From positions 14,302,087 through 14,366,086 of the forward strand of contig CM040447.1 in assembly GCA_022749755.1 (NCBI GenBank): a DNA stretch of 64,000 bases. The letters run 5' to 3'. The notes under the pieces were generated by a model, which had not been told where the DNA came from, made no database searches, and worked only from the letters and a program-made list of their open reading frames with translations. The stretch is from Azadirachta indica (Eukaryota > Streptophyta > Magnoliopsida > Sapindales > Meliaceae). Numbering within the stretch: the first letter of the stretch is position 1; each line of letters begins with the position of its first letter. Positions 24,106 through 38,019 of this stretch are shown piece by piece. A program made the translations under genes and the position numbers.

Positions 24106-26775
24106 CGAGTCCGGGGAAATAAATTAATTATTTTTTCACCCACCAAAACAAATAAATGAAGTCACAAATTACTGTTTCTAAATTGAAAGTCTTTGCTTTC
24201 TTTTTCTGTTTTTCGAGAAGACTGTTGTGTGCATTTTCAAAGATGCATATTATGAGCGTAAAAAAATCATATCATAAGGTTCCCCCTCGCTCTTTTTTCT
24301 TTTAAACTTTAATTTCATTTATTACCTTATACTTAATAAAAATAATATAGCCAGCGTTATATTTATAGATATACGTACAGGCTACAGCTTGAGGACTATG
24401 GCTACCTACGTCCTATCATAACAATGGCCAACTTAAAATCGAAGGTCACCGCAAATTAATTCCCACTAAGAAATTATTGAGTTTAATAAATTTATCCTCT
24501 AGCACTACTTCAAACCGATCTAACCTTTTATAGGTTCATTAATAGCGTTGAGTTTAAATGACAGAGGTACAATTTACAATATTCCTGTAAGCATATGTGT
24601 ATTGGTACAGTTCAACTCAATATCTTCAGTAATATCAAAAAAAAGAAAATTTCAAATCATTTTCGATCCTTTAAAAAACTTTAAGAACATGTTAATTAAT
24701 TAGATACTCAACGTACATTTTCCCTTTTTCCATATTAACCAAATAATAACAGTTAGAATATGTACAAAAAGTGGCCAAAAATCCTTGCAGCCAGCCTTGT
24801 TAATGTATTATGTGTGGATCTACCTCTTTTTAAGTATTCACTAGTGCCCTACTCCTATTTATTTCTTGAATAGTTTTTGGAGGGAAGCTGCTAATTAAAT
24901 ACGCGGAAGCCATCCAGCAGTAAAAGCTACAACTTCGACTTTTTGGAGAAACTAATGATGACTAAGATCCGGGCCGAATCCAACCTTGCACCGATCACGG
25001 ATTCTTCACCACACGTATCGTAAAATATAAAATCAGTGTAACTGCTCAAATACTTAAAACACTTACACTAACACGTGCTGCTCTCTGTCTTCTTGTACTT
25101 TTCATTTAAATAATACATTATAATTTTTGTACTTATTTTCGGACCAAATATATTATTACTGTTTACTGAAAATACATGCTTCAGGAGTCCCAGTTAACCA
25201 AGTCTCGACAGAGCTCACGTCGGAAAGATCAGATCAGAACAGATGGGTTCATTTCCCAAGTATAATTAATGAAATATTTAACAAAACAATTCCTAGTTTC
25301 GTTTTTGTATTTCTGATGGGGCCAAATTAACAGTTAAATTAAAAATATATAATATTATAAATTGGGACGAGCCAAATTAAAGCACGCGGTTATAATCATG
25401 AATTTAGCAATTAATATTTCAAGAAGCCCCATAATTTCACTGTTTTTGCACATTACCTGGTCTGTGTTATTTGAACATATAATAATTAACACGATGTCTC
25501 CCGGTCGCACTAAATTTTGCATGCAATAATCTCTCGCACAACATGCTAAATTAATTTTGTTGTACTTTTCGTGAGATATATATGAAATATGACGAATTCA
25601 ATCTCATCACGGCTTGCATATGTCAATACGAATTTCTATTTTTAAAGTTTAAAAAACTTTTTATTTTAAAAAAAAATTTGCTGCGAGTAATTAATCTCAG
25701 GTGTTTGATGTGATGTCTGGACAGTGTTTCACTTGCTTCAGAAAGCTACTAAATATGATTTAAATTTCTATGCAGCGATAAGCTAGAAACTCTGAAGCAG
25801 AGAAAAGTTAGCCATGATTGATTAGAATTTATTGTCTTATACATATTTAGTAACAGTATGGAGGTAATTTTAGGAAGAAACTGAGAAGCACAGACCTTAA
25901 TGGTGCAAAAATTTTACCCCTCTTAACATATTTAGGCTAGCAACTTACCGAACGATTGAATGAAGCTCTAAGCACGGAAAAATCCAAAGGGTTCTTTAAT
26001 TGTTTAGAAGAGAAATTTTTGGTCAAAAAGAGAGAGGACAAAAAAAAAAAAAAGCAAGTTTTGGTCCGTCTCCGTTTAAGTGTTGGGGGTATATAATATT
26101 GTAATATTTGTATGTAAAGCATTCAAGAAAAGGAGGATAGCTTTGTGTAAGAATAAATATTGAAGAAGAGAGTAGTAGACTCGAAGGAAAAGTCAATAAC
26201 GGAGAAGCGCTTCGCAAAAGCATGGTGGGATCCAAGGAAACAAAATGATCATCAAAATCATCTTTGCATATTAAGTGTTTTTCCTTTTTCATTGTCTTTT
26301 TTGGGGACATGTGATTTGCTCAAGCTAAAAGGCTTTCTTCTACGCTCAAATTTCTCAAAAATAGTGCCTCTGTAAATCTCAGTCAGGGAGTCAGATATGG
26401 CTTGCTCCAATCCCAAGTCTCATTTCAACTTTTCGCTTTGTTTTCTAATCATTTTTCAAATTTTGAATGTTAACAGATAACCCCTGGGCTTCCTCTGCGG
26501 GGTTTTGCACTCGTTTTGGGCCGTGTTTTTGCAATAAACTACTGCAATAACCCTATTTCATTCGCAGTGGAAAAGAAAGTCTCAATCTCAAGTGGCATCA
26601 TTTCATTTACGGAGGAGGGGAAATAACAAATCCTTTTGAAGTGCTTCTCTTCTTTTTGGTGAAAATATGACTCCGTAAAACGCTTAGAAAATAGCTAACT
26701 TTCTTTTTGTCTAGTTTCTAAATTATAGCATACTGCAAAATTGATAAAATCACTTAAATGTATTCTAATTAAAGA

Positions 26776-26783
<8 letters not shown>

Positions 26784-26842
<59 letters not shown>
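26784..26842 (+). repeat. (GA)n microsatellite, about 29 units
   Basis: Uninterrupted AG/GA dinucleotide run of 59 bp preceded by a poly(A) stretch. Confidence 0.97.
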
Positions 26843-26845
<3 letters not shown>

Positions 26846-27807
26846 TGTTTGTTTGAAAACACTTTCTCAAACCCACGATTTTACTTTTGCACATTATGGT
26901 AGATTGGCCGGTCGTTTTAGATTCAAAGCCCACACCAAACCTGATTTCACTAGCACAAGGCCGTCTTCGAGTGTAACGCTTAATGTAGCATATTATCTGC
27001 CAATCAATCATCGTATTATATATATTTATTTATTTATTCTTTTATCTATTCTGGAAAAAAAAAAAAAAAGGGGTCTTGTTTGTATATCAAGTAAAAAATG
27101 CTTATACGTGTCCGTTTATTTCAAAAACCACCGATTATGATTGATGTGGTTGGCGGGGCCAAAACTAAAATATAAAATTAAAATTAGGTATGATCAAATT
27201 AAAAATCTTCATAATTTGTTGACAAACATACAAATATTAGTTAATCTTTAGATTATTAAAAAGATTTTCAAAAGCTTTGTAGAGTCGAGAAATGATTTTA
27301 CCAAGACTATCTCACCACATTAGTTCTTGTTTAATCATCTATATATACACACACACACACACACATACACACATGTCGTTATGATTCGACAGATAAAATG
27401 ATAAATCACAAAGAGCAACCAGGTAGCTAGCTTACAAGAATTAATTATCTTATAGTACACCAACTTTTATATTACGAACTATATATATATATATATATAT
27501 GTTGATGTTATTACAACATGATGATGATTTGTACCATTATCAAATATTATTAAAAATGCAAATAGAAAAAGGTGGGTAGGTTAGATGATCATACTGGCCA
27601 TGCGACCATGAGCCTTTTGAGACCTACTTGGACCAAATACAGGCAACAAATTGACGCTTGTCTTAGGAAGAAGACGTTGATTCAGGCAAAGCAAACTGTT
27701 GACCCTCCTATGAAATTTGGGCTACCAACTAGTTAATATACATGCAAATCAAAGCCAACCTCAACTGGTTCTGGTAGACACAAATTCAGGTTTACCATAA
27801 TAATGCT

Positions 27808-27838
<31 letters not shown>

Positions 27839-30630
27839 AAGACGTTTTAGTTATCTTAACCTTTTTCAGTACAAACCTAATCCGTATACTTTCCGTAGGA
27901 TGGACCGGAACGGAACCATCCTTGTCTAAACCAACCAATACTGTTTTCCCCAGAACATGTTAATTAATTAATTAGGAATATGATATTGCATAAGCTGTGA
28001 AAGCGAATTGCATGTCATTGCCTGTGTGCTAGCTAGGTATTAAATAAAATGAAATTGGAGAGGCAGAGTAGCTTTCAATGAAGATCGATTTAGGTGATAC
28101 GAACGATAAGATTAAGCGCATTTATTTTATTCATTACGTCTTGCTGGGAGAATTTCTGTTCCTTTCACTCCAAAAGGGGCTAGGCAACTCAGTTTTGTTT
28201 TAAAACCGTGCTTTTAATGTACGGTTAAAAACTAATTAGCGTAAAATTTTTTCAATATCGCTAACTAGTTATTTCACTCAAAACTGTGGCCGACATTTCT
28301 TGTCAACTAATTGTTATGCCTAATATTTGAGACAAAGAAGCTTAACTTTTACCCGATAATTATCTCAATTTTTATAAGATAATTATGCACAAATATATTT
28401 TTTATACAAACTAATTTTAATTCGATTCTATTATATATATATATGTTTCTATTTATGTATGTACGTACGTACGTATAGTACTATTGACTTTTAACTCACA
28501 TCATTTTACCTTTTGGGATATTAATTAATTTTATAAATTATAAATTTTTGGGCCAATAAGAAGTTCTATACGAAAAGGGATTACAAAAAAGAGAAACACC
28601 ATTCGTATCAGAAAACCCAATTACCAAATGCACACAACTTGTGCCAAAGAATCAAATTCTGCAAGATACACATATTTAGCACTTCACGTGGAAAAAAAAA
28701 AAAAAAAGAAGAAAGAATTTCAACTTGCTGATCGTACGAGCTAAACTAAAATAAAATCTAACAGTACCTTATTTCTTTTAAACAGAATTTATGACAACGT
28801 ACACAAACAGAACTTTTCTTTCTTTTTTTTTCCGTTATGGCCAAATGGTTAGAATTTATATTTATAGAAAGGATCAATATTTTCTTGGTGCAGAGTTTTT
28901 CAAAAATTCAAATATATAAAAATTACAAGCATAGTCGTGAATAATGATCACCAATTCATCATGTGCCAAATAGTGAACGTACGCCATTTTGGCCGTTGGC
29001 ATTAAAATAATTGTATTAGTTTTGGATTTTAAAAGATTTGATGAGTGTTACTTCCACTGGCATGCATCAAATTGATTACAAATTTGAACTATGACTTTAA
29101 CTTTGCTTCGACCTGGCCGACTCAAGCTCTTGATATCTTTTGAGCCTCAGTTTGTTGAATATTTGTGTATGAAACATTATTGTTATTATTATTATATATC
29201 TGCACTTTTTGGCCGGGCTTATAATATTCCACCACTACTGCACTGCACTGCAGTGCACTCCCCACTTATAACGTGGGAGGAATGATGTGGACGTGTTTTT
29301 GACTCCCACTAACTGGTTTACAAAAGACAATTTATATATAGGTATAAAGGTGAAAATTACTAATCCAATTTGGCCACGTTACTATCTCAAAATATTAATT
29401 GTGTACCAGTTTTTTCCTCCTCAGAAAATACCTGCTTTAATTAGGTTATACATCGATGACTTGAAAAGTACCTCCATTCAGTAGATAAATTTCATAAATG
29501 ATTAATTATTTATATTTTATGCTTAGTAATGTAAAAGCGCATGTTGATGATGATATTATTAGAACAATTGATGGTAGTGAAGCAACTATAACACTACAAG
29601 TATCTTCCTTGTTCAACAAAACCATATGCAAGGATCTCTGTCCTAAATCGTACGTTTGTTAATACCTCAGAAAACTTAGACATAATTAATATATATGTAT
29701 GTATACATGTGGAGCTAATTAGGCCTTAATTTATATATTTACACCTTAATTTGCCATAATGAGATTGAGATAAAACAAGAAATATAATACTGGTTAGCGT
29801 AAATTGATCTCCTACAAAATAATTTATGTTACACTATGTATTTAATTACATATGTACACATACTATATATTGTATATTATGTCATGTGGTGTCAATTAGT
29901 CTGTATATAAAATATTAACAAATATTTAAATTTTGTTTATGTACTATGTATTTATGTTAGTTTATGGGTAATTTAATTATCTTTCACAATTTGGCGTGAT
30001 AAATTAATTAACTTAATTCCTTGTTTAATACAATTGCATTCCCGCAATAAGAGAATATATAAATTTTTGTTGGTAATTAAATATTATATATATAGATATA
30101 TATGATTATTATTGTTATTTGATATTGGGTTTGGTATAAGTGATGGTAATATTCATGGTTGTGGAAAGAGATCTGATAGTGTATGGATATGCGGTGAAGC
30201 TTAAATTCAGTAAATTACTGAAGAGTAGTCTGTAACAATTCCTTCGTAGCATGGCTTGGCAGTATTCTTAGGTCTAAATTATGCCGAGGGCAACGCCATA
30301 TCAGACTGACGACCTGTCGAAATTACAGGTCAGATTTCATGGCATTCTTGTCCAACGCACTTATCTAAATAGGTATGTATAAGAAATTTAGGCATTAAAC
30401 CCCCAACCGAGAAGATAATGTCTGCCACGAATTCCAAACGGGTTGAATTTTCATTTCCAATTTTACTCTATCTAACTAACTACATTACGGAAGACAGAGT
30501 GAGTTTCTTTTTTCTCTTCAGCCTAACTTGACCTGCTGCAAATATGCAAGGAAAATAATATTTCATCTCGTCTCTCAACAAGTGGGTACCACCAGAGCTG
30601 TGCCCGTTTACTTTCTTATGTCTCCCATCC

Positions 30631-30641
30631 TCTATATAATA
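30631..30641 (+). promoter_or_regulatory. TATA box of the polyol transporter gene
   Basis: TCTATATAATA about 80 bp upstream of the ATG at 30720. Confidence 0.55.
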
Positions 30642-30719
30642 AGCGAAAGCCTCAACTCAATCCCATAAAAAATCCAGAGTCATACAATAGAAAAGAATAA
30701 CAAAAATTTGACTTTAAAC

Positions 30720-32526
30720 ATGGGCATGCACGGAGTGGATACCATAGACACTAACGGAGAAAGTCAGAAATTCAACAAGTATGCCTGTGCTTGTTCTATT
30801 GTTGCTTCTATGATTTCCATCATCTTTGGATATGGTAATTCACTTTTCCTTTTCCTTTTAATTATTCTCTTACATATGGTTTCTCCATTTTTTTCGTTCC
30901 TGCTTTGGGTATTAAAATGAAATCAATCGTGGAATGGAATCTGTTTACGATATTCTGGTATGAGACTAGTGCTGCAATTAAATTCACGCATGTATATGAA
31001 TCAAAGTTTTGTCTCCAATAATAAATCTGCCACTATATTTGCTTTAATTTCAAAACCCGTGTCGTCTTCGGGTATATAAAAATGGTGGCAATTTCGAAAT
31101 TAGGAAAGTACTTTCTATTTCACCTTCACAATATTTCAGACACCGGCGTTATGAGCGGGGCCATGATATTCATAAAGGAGGACCTCAAAATCGATGATGT
31201 GAGAGTCGAAGTCCTTGCCGGAATTCTTAACATATGCGCCCTTGTAGGCTCCCTTTTCGCAGGAAGAACATCTGATTTTATTGGCCGCCGGTACACAATC
31301 GTGTTATCCGCCACAATTTTCATGGTTGGTGCAGTTTTAATGGGGTATGGACCAGAATACGCAGTCTTGCTCGCTGGAAGGTGCATATCTGGTATTGGCG
31401 TTGGCTATGCCCTGATGATAGCTCCAGTTTACTCCGCGGAAATTTCATCAGCAAAATCGCGAGGTTTCTTAACCTCCCTGCCAGAGCTTTGCATCAGTAT
31501 TGGAATCTTATTAGGCTATATGTCAAATTATTTCTTCTCAAAACTGACTCTGAAGCTTGGCTGGAGGTTGATGCTTGGAATTGCAGCCATCCCTTCACTT
31601 GTTTTAGCTGTCGGCATACTGAGAATGCCCGAGTCCCCAAGGTGGTTGGTGATGCAAGGTCGTTTGGGGGACGCCAAGCAAGTACTGTCGCTTGTATGCA
31701 ATAGTGCGGAAGAAGCCACTGAACGTTTCCATGATATAAAGGTTGCAGCTGGGTTTGACGAGAATTGTGATGAGAACTATGTCAAGCCCCCGAAAAACAG
31801 TCGAGGTGAAGGGTTGTGGAAAGAGCTGTTTATAAGGCCTACGCCTACTGTGCGTTGGATCTTAATTGCAGCCGTTGGCATAAATTTCTTTCAGCATGCA
31901 ACAGGAGTTGAAGCCGTTGTGTTATATGGTCCAAGAATTTTCAAGAAAGCTGGTATCCGTGACAAGCAGAAGCTCTTGCTTGCCACAATTGGCGTGGGAC
32001 TGACAAAGACTGTATTCATCTTGCTCTCGACGTTTTACTAGACAGAGCTGGAAGGAGAAAACTTCTGCTAACAAGCACAGGGGGAGTTATCGTAGCCCTG
32101 GCAACAATTGGGTTTAGTTTGACCATGGCTGAAAACTACGAATTTTCGTGGGCATTGGTTCTGAGCATTGTCGCTACATACACATATCTGGCATTTTTCT
32201 CCATTGGGTTATCTCCAATCACATGGGTCTATACCGCTGAGATTTTTCCGTTGAAATTAAGAGCCCAAGGCGTAGCCATCGGTGTTGCTGTAAATAGAGT
32301 TATGAACGCTACCATTTCGATGACTTTCATTTCACTCTATAAAGCAATCACAATAGGTGGAGCTTTCTTCTTGTTTGCTGGCATGGCTGTGATTGCTTGG
32401 TGGTTTTTCTATTTCCTCTGTCCAGAGACCAAGGGCAAGAGTTTAGAAGAAATGGAGGCGCTCTTCAGCAGAGGCCCAAAACACAGAAACGCCGGGGTAG
32501 AAATTCAACCTGGAAACAGTGTTTGA
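30720..32526 (+). CDS. PLT6-like: Polyol/monosaccharide transporter (PLT3/PLT6 type), one frameshift
   Basis: Plasma-membrane proton symporter of the major facilitator superfamily for sugar alcohols and monosaccharides. Exon 1 is 30720-30834 and exon 2 is 31140-32526; the codon split across the intron completes the FGYDTGVMSGA motif at the end of TM1. Family marks in order: GRTSDFIGRRYT after TM2, PVYSAEIS, MPESPRWL ahead of the central loop, FFQHATGVEAVVLYGP in TM7, RAGRRKLL and the terminal PETKGKSLEEME. The frame is lost at a TTTT run (32033-32036) in TM8; the upstream frame stops at 32041 and the downstream frame is intact to TGA at 32526. Adding one base gives 500 residues, the normal family length, with nothing else missing. 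Best likeness is Arabidopsis PLT6 (At4g36670) and PLT3 (At2g18480), which fits the local gene order. The defect may be a sequencing indel rather than a dead gene. Confidence 0.9.
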
Positions 32527-34653
32527 GTGCAAATTAATTCTACAATTAAAATAGAAATTAGGAATTAAACGTTAGGCGACCTGCATGAAAATATACTTCT
32601 GTGTCAAATATAATATATATATTCTGTTTAAGTTAAATTAAGTAGGGACTAATGTAGAGAAGAATTTTGAATTTTCATTTTTGCTGGCTTGACATTTTGT
32701 AATTGTTCTATCTTCAACAAGAAATCCTCCATCGATTAGCTTGCCTAACTGACCTGGGGAATTGTCTTTTTCGCATGATATATATATATATATATATATT
32801 TCTTGTACATGACAAATGATACTTAATATATTATTTAAAATAGATTGTATCAGATTTGATCGATGCCTCAAAGAAAATTTAATTCCCAATTTATTCCTTT
32901 AATAAGTGAATCAACCAACCAAGTTTCATTTTATTAACAATATTTTTTGCCCTTAATTAAATAGTGACCTATTAACATCAATAAGCTATCACAAAGGCAT
33001 TGGAAAGCAACATGGTTTTTAACACTTTCTGCAGCAGAAAGTTTCTATATATAAATATATTTTTCTTTCTTTGCAACCAATTATTTGTATCATGGCGAAC
33101 TATTCAAATTTAGAAGTGTGAATCACGAACCAACCTTTATTCTAATTTGCTTTATTATATCTTCTAGATACAAAAATATTTTATTAAGATTTGAAAATGT
33201 TCCAAAATCTCATGTTACCTTGTATAAAAATTTTTTTTTTAAAAGATATAAGATATTGAAAATCTTGCAATGCTATATATATATATATATATCAAAAATA
33301 TTAAAATGGTCTATTAAGATTGCAAAAATACAAGAAAATTAAATATTTCTTTAGATTATATAGTATTATTTGATTATATTAAAAATATGAGATAATATAA
33401 ATTATGATAATATTATTTAACCTAAAAAATTTAAGTTATTAAGTAAGTGTTCAATATTTCTCAACTGTTTAACCGAATGACAAAAAAATATAGTCTCCAT
33501 CTTTTCATTAAATATCTTCTTCAACTATTAGATACTATGATATAAATTATCTCTAATAGATGAGTGTAGAAAAAAAATCAGAACAGTTTGGTTTAAATAT
33601 CTACAAATCAAAATAAAATAGATCAAACCAAATGGATATTATATAGTTTTAGAAAAATTATTTAGAGACTAGTTTGAGTAGACTCCTAACTAAAAAATGT
33701 CCGAGTAAAAGTCAAATACTAATACCAAGTCAAGTTTGAAAATGCTACACTAATACAAAGTTAAGTATAAGAAGTCCTTTTGTGTAAAATATAAATTCAA
33801 TGAGTGCCAGCATAGACCATAATACATATTGTTTGAGATAGAAATAGAAGTATAGGTTATGTCATAAATGCAATTATCAAGAAGATGATTCTGGTATATT
33901 CTTAATAAAAAATGATAGTATTTTTATTTTTTTTAAAAAAGAAGGAAGAAAATTAAGGTCAACATTAATATGAAATTAAGTATAATAAGTATTCTCACGT
34001 GAAATATAAATTCGATGAGTACGAAACACTGGATGAAGTCCTAGAATACTAGAACCCTAAGGCCTACAAAATTTTTTTAATAACATATAAATCATTGTTA
34101 CAAATTATTTTTAAAAAATTTGGTCCACTAATTTTACTTTTTATTTAATATTTTAACCTCTAACTTTTCATTTTCAATTCCACCTCAGATAAAAGTAATT
34201 AAATTAATTAGGAATGATTTGACTAATTTTTTAAATTGACTGGGACAAAATAAGTTTTCTCAAACAAAGGGACACATCATTAGTCTTAACAATCAAGTTT
34301 TATTTAGTTAATTAGTTATTTAAGAAAGAGAGGGGGTTTTGGAATTATCATAGACATTATTCAGTGGTCATATGGCCCATGTCATAATTGCCCCGACAAT
34401 ATTAATATGAATTGGTCTCTCGAAATAGAAACAAACAAACAAACAAAAAAAAAAATCAAATCAAGGTATAAAATCATGCCCAGACCACAAGACAACTACA
34501 AAAAAGGAGAGCCGTAAGGCAATTATCTCTCGGTCTCATTTTTTCGAACACAAGCTACAACCTCCCTTCCCCTCTTGCCTCTCTGACAAACTTGTTTCAT
34601 TCTCCATTGATCTTTTAACCTCTCTGATGATTTTCCTCCTCCTGCAAATATAG
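32527..34653. other. AT-rich spacer between PLT and DUF620
   Basis: No coding region is supported. It holds the PLT 3' UTR, AT runs near 32778-32799 and 33275-33291, and two related segments of about 63 bp at 33746-33808 and 33961-34020. The right end is the leader of the DUF620 gene. Confidence 0.5.
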
Positions 34654-34952
34654 ATGAGGAAACTTTGTCCAAATGTGGAGAAGGAAGATGGCCTTGAGAC
34701 AGTTCTCGAGGTGCCAATTCCTGAAGAAATGTTCGCCAGCATGGGAAGCAATGTTCATTTACGTTGCCAAAATATGATGACATGGATGAAGGCTCAGACT
34801 TCTGATAAATGGTCGCAGCCAGTTATTGCCGGTCGCATTAACGAGCTGCGATTCCTCCTTTATCTTGTTGGATCTCCTCTTATTCCTCTTCAGGTGCAGT
34901 TGGGCCACTCTGTTCATAAGCCAGTTAAAGATTGTTCCATTGTAAGGAATTT

Positions 34953-34984
<32 letters not shown>

Positions 34985-36008
34985 TGATATGTTTATTTAT
35001 TACATTAAGATTTTAACATTACTCAATTTCTTAAATTATAATTAATACTATTAATTTATAATCATTTGCAATCAGCAAGCTTCAACAGCCAAATACATAG
35101 TACAACAGTACATTGCGGCCACAGGAGGGCAAGCGGCTTTAAACCAAGTCCACAGCATGTGCGTAACAGGACAAGTTAAAATCACGGCCTCGGAGTTTCA
35201 CCAAGGGGACAATGAACACCGTGCAAATGTGAAGAGGAGCGATGAAGCTGGCGGCTTTGTGCTTTGGCAAAAAGATCCAGATTTATGGTGTTTGGAACTC
35301 GTTGTTTCAGGCTGCAAAGTCATCTCCGGAAGCAATGGCAAGCTTTCATGGCGGCATTCCTCCAACCAGCAATCACCCGTTGCAAAGGGCCCACCCAGAC
35401 CCTTGCGCCGTTTCTTGCAGGTATTTTACTTACTTACTTACTTGCTTCATTCTTTCTAATTAGAAATCGTATCTATTCATTGGAAAAAAAGAAATTGATA
35501 TGGTGCTCATTTTGGCAGGGGTTGGATCCAAGATCCACGGCTAACTTATTTTTACGCTTCGTGCATCGGAGAAAGGATCATAAACGATCAGGATTGTTTC
35601 ATTCTGAAACTAGAAACGAGTCCGGCTATTCGTGAAGCACAGAGCGGGCCTAATTACGAGATCATACACCACACAATTTGGGGTTATTTTAGCCAGAGAT
35701 CAGGACTGCTGATTCAATTTGAAGACTCGAGGCTGCTAAGAATGAGAACGAAAGATGACGATGATGTTTTCTGGGAAACCAGCACGGAATCAGTTATGGA
35801 TGATTACAGATATGTGGATAGCGTTAATATTGCGCATGGCGGAAGAACTCGAGTTACGGTGTTTAGATATGGGGAACAATCTGCTAATCACAAGAGGGAA
35901 ATGGAAGAGAGATGGAAGATTGAAGATGTTGATTTCAACATTTGGGGCTTGTCAATGGATCATTTTCTACCACCGGCTGACCTGAAACAGCAAACAAAAC
36001 ATAATTGA
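34654..36008 (+). CDS. DUF620 family protein, one frameshift
   Basis: Plant-specific protein of unknown biochemical function, related to Arabidopsis At1g49840/At3g19540-type proteins. Exons 34654-34941, 35076-35420 and 35519-36008. Exon 1 opens MRKLCPNVEKEDGLETVLEV, the conserved family start. Exon 2 has the DUF620 core (KYIVQQYIAATGGQAALN, EAGGFVLWQKDPDLW, GNGKL-like GSNGKLSWRH, AKGPPRPLRRFLQ). Exon 3 has GLDPRSTANLF, then CIGE, DDYRYVDS, RVTVFRYGE, MEERWKIEDVDFNIWGLS and FLPPADL near the end. The frame breaks near a T-run at 35549-35553: the frame entering exon 3 ends at 35635, and the conserved C-terminal half continues in another frame to TGA at 36008. Two missing bases (or one extra) restore it, giving about 374 residues. 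This is either a sequence error or a real indel. Function unknown; family assignment confident. Confidence 0.85.
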
Positions 36009-38019
36009 GACCAGAAGACGCCGTATTCATCATTATGTGTAAATACTATCATTTTGGCAATTTCTTGATTGTGATATACAGAGAAATTTAACAACATTTT
36101 TGATAATTGTAAGATTATTTGGTATTGTTATTAATTATAATACATATACATTAATTTGGCATTAAGATCAATAATTGAGATTTATATAAATTACATCTTG
36201 ATATATTTTTTTTTTTCCATGACAAGTAGTGAAAATCTTATAATTACAAATGGAGTGGCATTATTGTACAAGGTGCAGATCTTTTAAATTAGACTGAAAT
36301 ACAAATTTTGTTGTTTTAGCTCATTTTGATTAAAATTTAACTTAATATATCTACTGCCGTCTGCCGTATTTTAATATTACTCGTATTACACGAAAGTTTA
36401 ATTAAATATTTGCCGTCAACATGGTAGCATTCCATTTATTTATATATGCACCAAGATGTGAATATTACGCATGTCATTGGCTTGTAGACAAGTTAACAAA
36501 ATGAGTCAGACTTGTATTCATATTTTAAGTTTTATTATAATTTTTTTTTTATCCTAAATAATATAATATATGATACAATATCTATTAAATAAAGGATAAA
36601 TTTTTATAACTTTTGAACCAATTTAACATAATATCTCACTATTCACTTGACAAATCTTATATGATTTGACGTAAATTTTGAATTACATTATCCTTCGTGT
36701 TAAAACTTATTTTACCCATCACTTAATTAGTTTTATTATCAATACATTTAATTACCGTAGAAAACTTAAGAAGGATTAAGGCGAGTATTAATCTTTTGTT
36801 TCAGTCTTTTTTTGGTCAATTTAAAAATCGAATTGAAAATTTTACATTGTCAAAATCATAACCAATTTTTTTTTTTTTTAATATGAAATTTTGAACAATT
36901 TCAGTATGTTTTTGTTATTTTATAAGTCCATCAATTTTTTTTACCCGAAATCAGTTTTTATATATTTCAAACCGACATTTAGACTAAACCAAACAAAAAT
37001 CAAGCAGTATTTCCGATTCAATTCACTCGAATTGGTTCGTTTATCATTTTTTTGCCAACTCCTAAGTAAGAGAATGGTATTAGACGTAACTTGTATTTTA
37101 AATAAATTTTCTGTCATTAGAATTAACTAATTATCACTTTATAATTGATAAATTTCAAATTAAATATGTAAATAATTAGCGTATATTGGATAAATATACA
37201 ATTTACAATAAGGTGTTATATTTGTATCATCTAAATATTCTTTTTAATTACTCTTCACAATTGTTAATAATAATAGTTGATTATAAACAACCATTATACT
37301 ACTATTCTTTGACTAAGCATCAATAATTTTTTATTGTTAATTTTATGTACTTACTAAATATTGAAAATTTTACAAACATAAACCATTCTCTTTAATAATT
37401 CAGTATACATTATATTTTTTATAGAAAGTAATTTTTACGAAATAAAGACAGCTTGATCGAAGGAAAAATTTACATTATTATAAAAGTAGAAATAATAAAA
37501 ATAAAATCCAAATTCGAATTTTATAAGTTAAAAATATCAAAAAAATTTAAAAAAATCTGAATTCAAATGTATGGTATTGAATGGAATTACAAAAACCGAA
37601 TGGTTATTTATTATTATTATTCGTTTAGGTCTTAATTAGCGTAGCTGCAGCTACCGCAGCACGTCTTTAGAAAACGCGGCATCCAAGCGTGATCAAATAA
37701 AAAACGATGCCGTTGCCTGTCGGTTGCGTTTTCAAAAGATTTTCACTGGAGGCTGATTCAGTGAATCTCGCATTAAATCAACGGACGAGATGATCCCGCC
37801 ATGGCACATCAACAGATACCGGATAAAGGTCAACAGCGCATAGAAGGAGAGAATTGAGTCCGGTGGGCCACAAAACATATTAATTAACTCACCGTCTCCT
37901 TCCCTTCCCCGAAATCCCTCTGACCGCAATCATTCAATTAGCAAATCCACTAATAACACACGCAGGCGAAGAATTGAAGTTTTTCTTGATTTGTTTCTAA
38001 ATCTGATTACTTCTTCGAA
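36009..38019. other. AT-rich spacer and DUF1195 promoter
   Basis: No coding region is supported; the open frame at 36891-37130 is low-complexity AT-rich DNA. From about 37630 composition becomes less AT-rich, probably the promoter and 5' UTR of the next gene. Confidence 0.5.

Larger units (their letters stand above)
24106..30719. other. Gene-poor spacer of 6.6 kb (OFP upstream to PLT promoter)
   Basis: No gene is supported. Microsatellites include (GA)n at 26784-26842, CA at 27347-27373, AT near 27480-27500 and 27810-27832, and an ACGT repeat at 28460-28475. The rest is AT-rich unique-looking DNA. Its left side is the upstream region of the OVATE gene and its right end the PLT promoter. Confidence 0.55.

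Noticed and set aside
29241..29260. TGCACTGCAGTGCA palindrome flanked by CACTGCACTG repeats
   Set aside because: Short (14 bp perfect); no stem long enough for a transposon end or small RNA precursor.
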